Notes under the pieces: generated by a model | Databases searched by the model: none | Seen by the model: only the letters and a program-made list of their open reading frames with translations | Told to the model about the DNA's origin: nothing | Made by a program: the position numbers and the translations under genes | Origin: Rheinheimera sp. MMS21-TC3 | Lineage (GTDB): Bacteria > Pseudomonadota > Gammaproteobacteria > Enterobacterales > Alteromonadaceae | Reading direction: 5' to 3' | Length of the DNA stretch: 64,000 bases | Assembly: GCF_032229285.1 (NCBI RefSeq) | Contig: NZ_CP135084.1 | Coordinates: forward strand, 2,046,001 to 2,110,000 | In this document: positions 63,906 to 64,000 of the stretch, piece after piece | Layout: each line of letters starts with the position of its first letter | Position numbering within the stretch: position 1 is the stretch's first letter

Positions 63906-64000
63906 GTAAGCGTCTAGCTAACTGCACCTAGCCCTGTTTAATATTCCAGGGTAGAAGCATGTCAAGGTTATCAGGCTTCTTAGTAAGGTGTTGCAAGCAC
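63906..64000 (-). mobile_element. End of an IS66-family insertion sequence, cut by window edge
   Basis: The outer end reads GTAAGCGTCTAGCTAACTGC, and IS66-family terminal repeats typically begin GTAAGCG. The 8 bases outside it, AATCATGT (63898-63905), are the candidate target duplication, and IS66 elements duplicate 8 bases. Inside is the end of a transposase gene. The other end of the element is beyond the window. Confidence 0.8.
63928..64000 (-). CDS. IS66-family transposase C-terminus, partial
   Basis: The last 23 codons before the TAG at 63928-63930 are visible on the minus strand: CLQHLTKKPDNLDMLLPWNI then KQG. The ending LLPWN is the hallmark of the C-terminal element of IS66-family transposases, where it is followed by a few residues and the stop. 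The rest of the gene is outside the window, so intactness cannot be judged. Confidence 0.82.
   Translation of the reverse strand, partial: CLQHLTKKPDNLDMLLPWNIKQG

Overview
The window is chromosomal DNA from a gammaproteobacterium. Gene content and family matches (the YdbH/YnbE/YdbL set, class I fumarase, PabB-Nudix pair, high-potential iron-sulfur protein, S9 and M1 peptidases, CtlX) point to the Alteromonadales / Rheinheimera-Arsukibacterium-Alishewanella type, but no rRNA or marker gene is present, so the genus is an inference. Genes are dense and AT-leaning, with many hairpin terminators between convergent genes. I found no tRNA, rRNA or CRISPR array.

Layout. 1-2.0 kb: 3' part of an AsmA-like envelope phospholipid transporter operon (ydbH-ynbE-ydbL). 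2.1-7 kb: DUF1840 protein, glycerol kinase, a DUF3718 secreted protein, a cation/proton antiporter gene broken by three frameshifts, and an MgtC-like protein. 7-12.6 kb: a very large TolB-propeller/amidohydrolase fusion, an FG-GAP protein and a DUF1338 protein. 12.7-15.5 kb: arginine catabolism genes astA and argD/astC with a divergent Lrp/AsnC regulator. 15.6-19.2 kb: HIT protein, glutathione-dependent formaldehyde detoxification (adhC, fghA), FrnE-type DsbA. 19.2-27.3 kb: DUF1287, thiolase, S9 peptidase, fumarase, pabB-nudL, HiPIP.

27.6-30.2 kb holds a tight four-gene operon that starts with a J-domain protein and continues with three proteins I do not recognise; two of them share a YDDP motif and are very acidic. 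30.2-37.5 kb: uracil-DNA glycosylase family, a globin-GAF-PAS-GGDEF-EAL protein, a PAS chemoreceptor and a DUF2254 membrane protein. 37.7-49 kb: M1 aminopeptidase, aldo/keto reductase, lipoprotein, Rnk, a sodium:solute symporter with its 43-residue partner, YigZ, a LysR/EamA divergent pair, a peroxiredoxin-glutaredoxin hybrid and small hypotheticals. 49-51.7 kb: a second arginine-family module (Lrp regulator, ornithine cyclodeaminase, CtlX). 51.9-55.3 kb: a secreted zinc protease, a histidine phosphatase and a frameshifted small secreted protein.

55.4-64 kb looks accessory. It has a two-gene minus-strand unit (an unrecognised 727-residue protein plus a small Cys-rich protein) with structured DNA on both sides, then a His-rich small protein with an HME-RND heavy-metal efflux adaptor and pump, then a small hypothetical, and at the window edge the end of an IS66-family insertion sequence. 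The likeliest undescribed biology is in the J-domain operon and in the 727-residue unit. Three +1 homopolymer frameshifts in two broken genes mean that sequence errors should be excluded before those genes are called dead.
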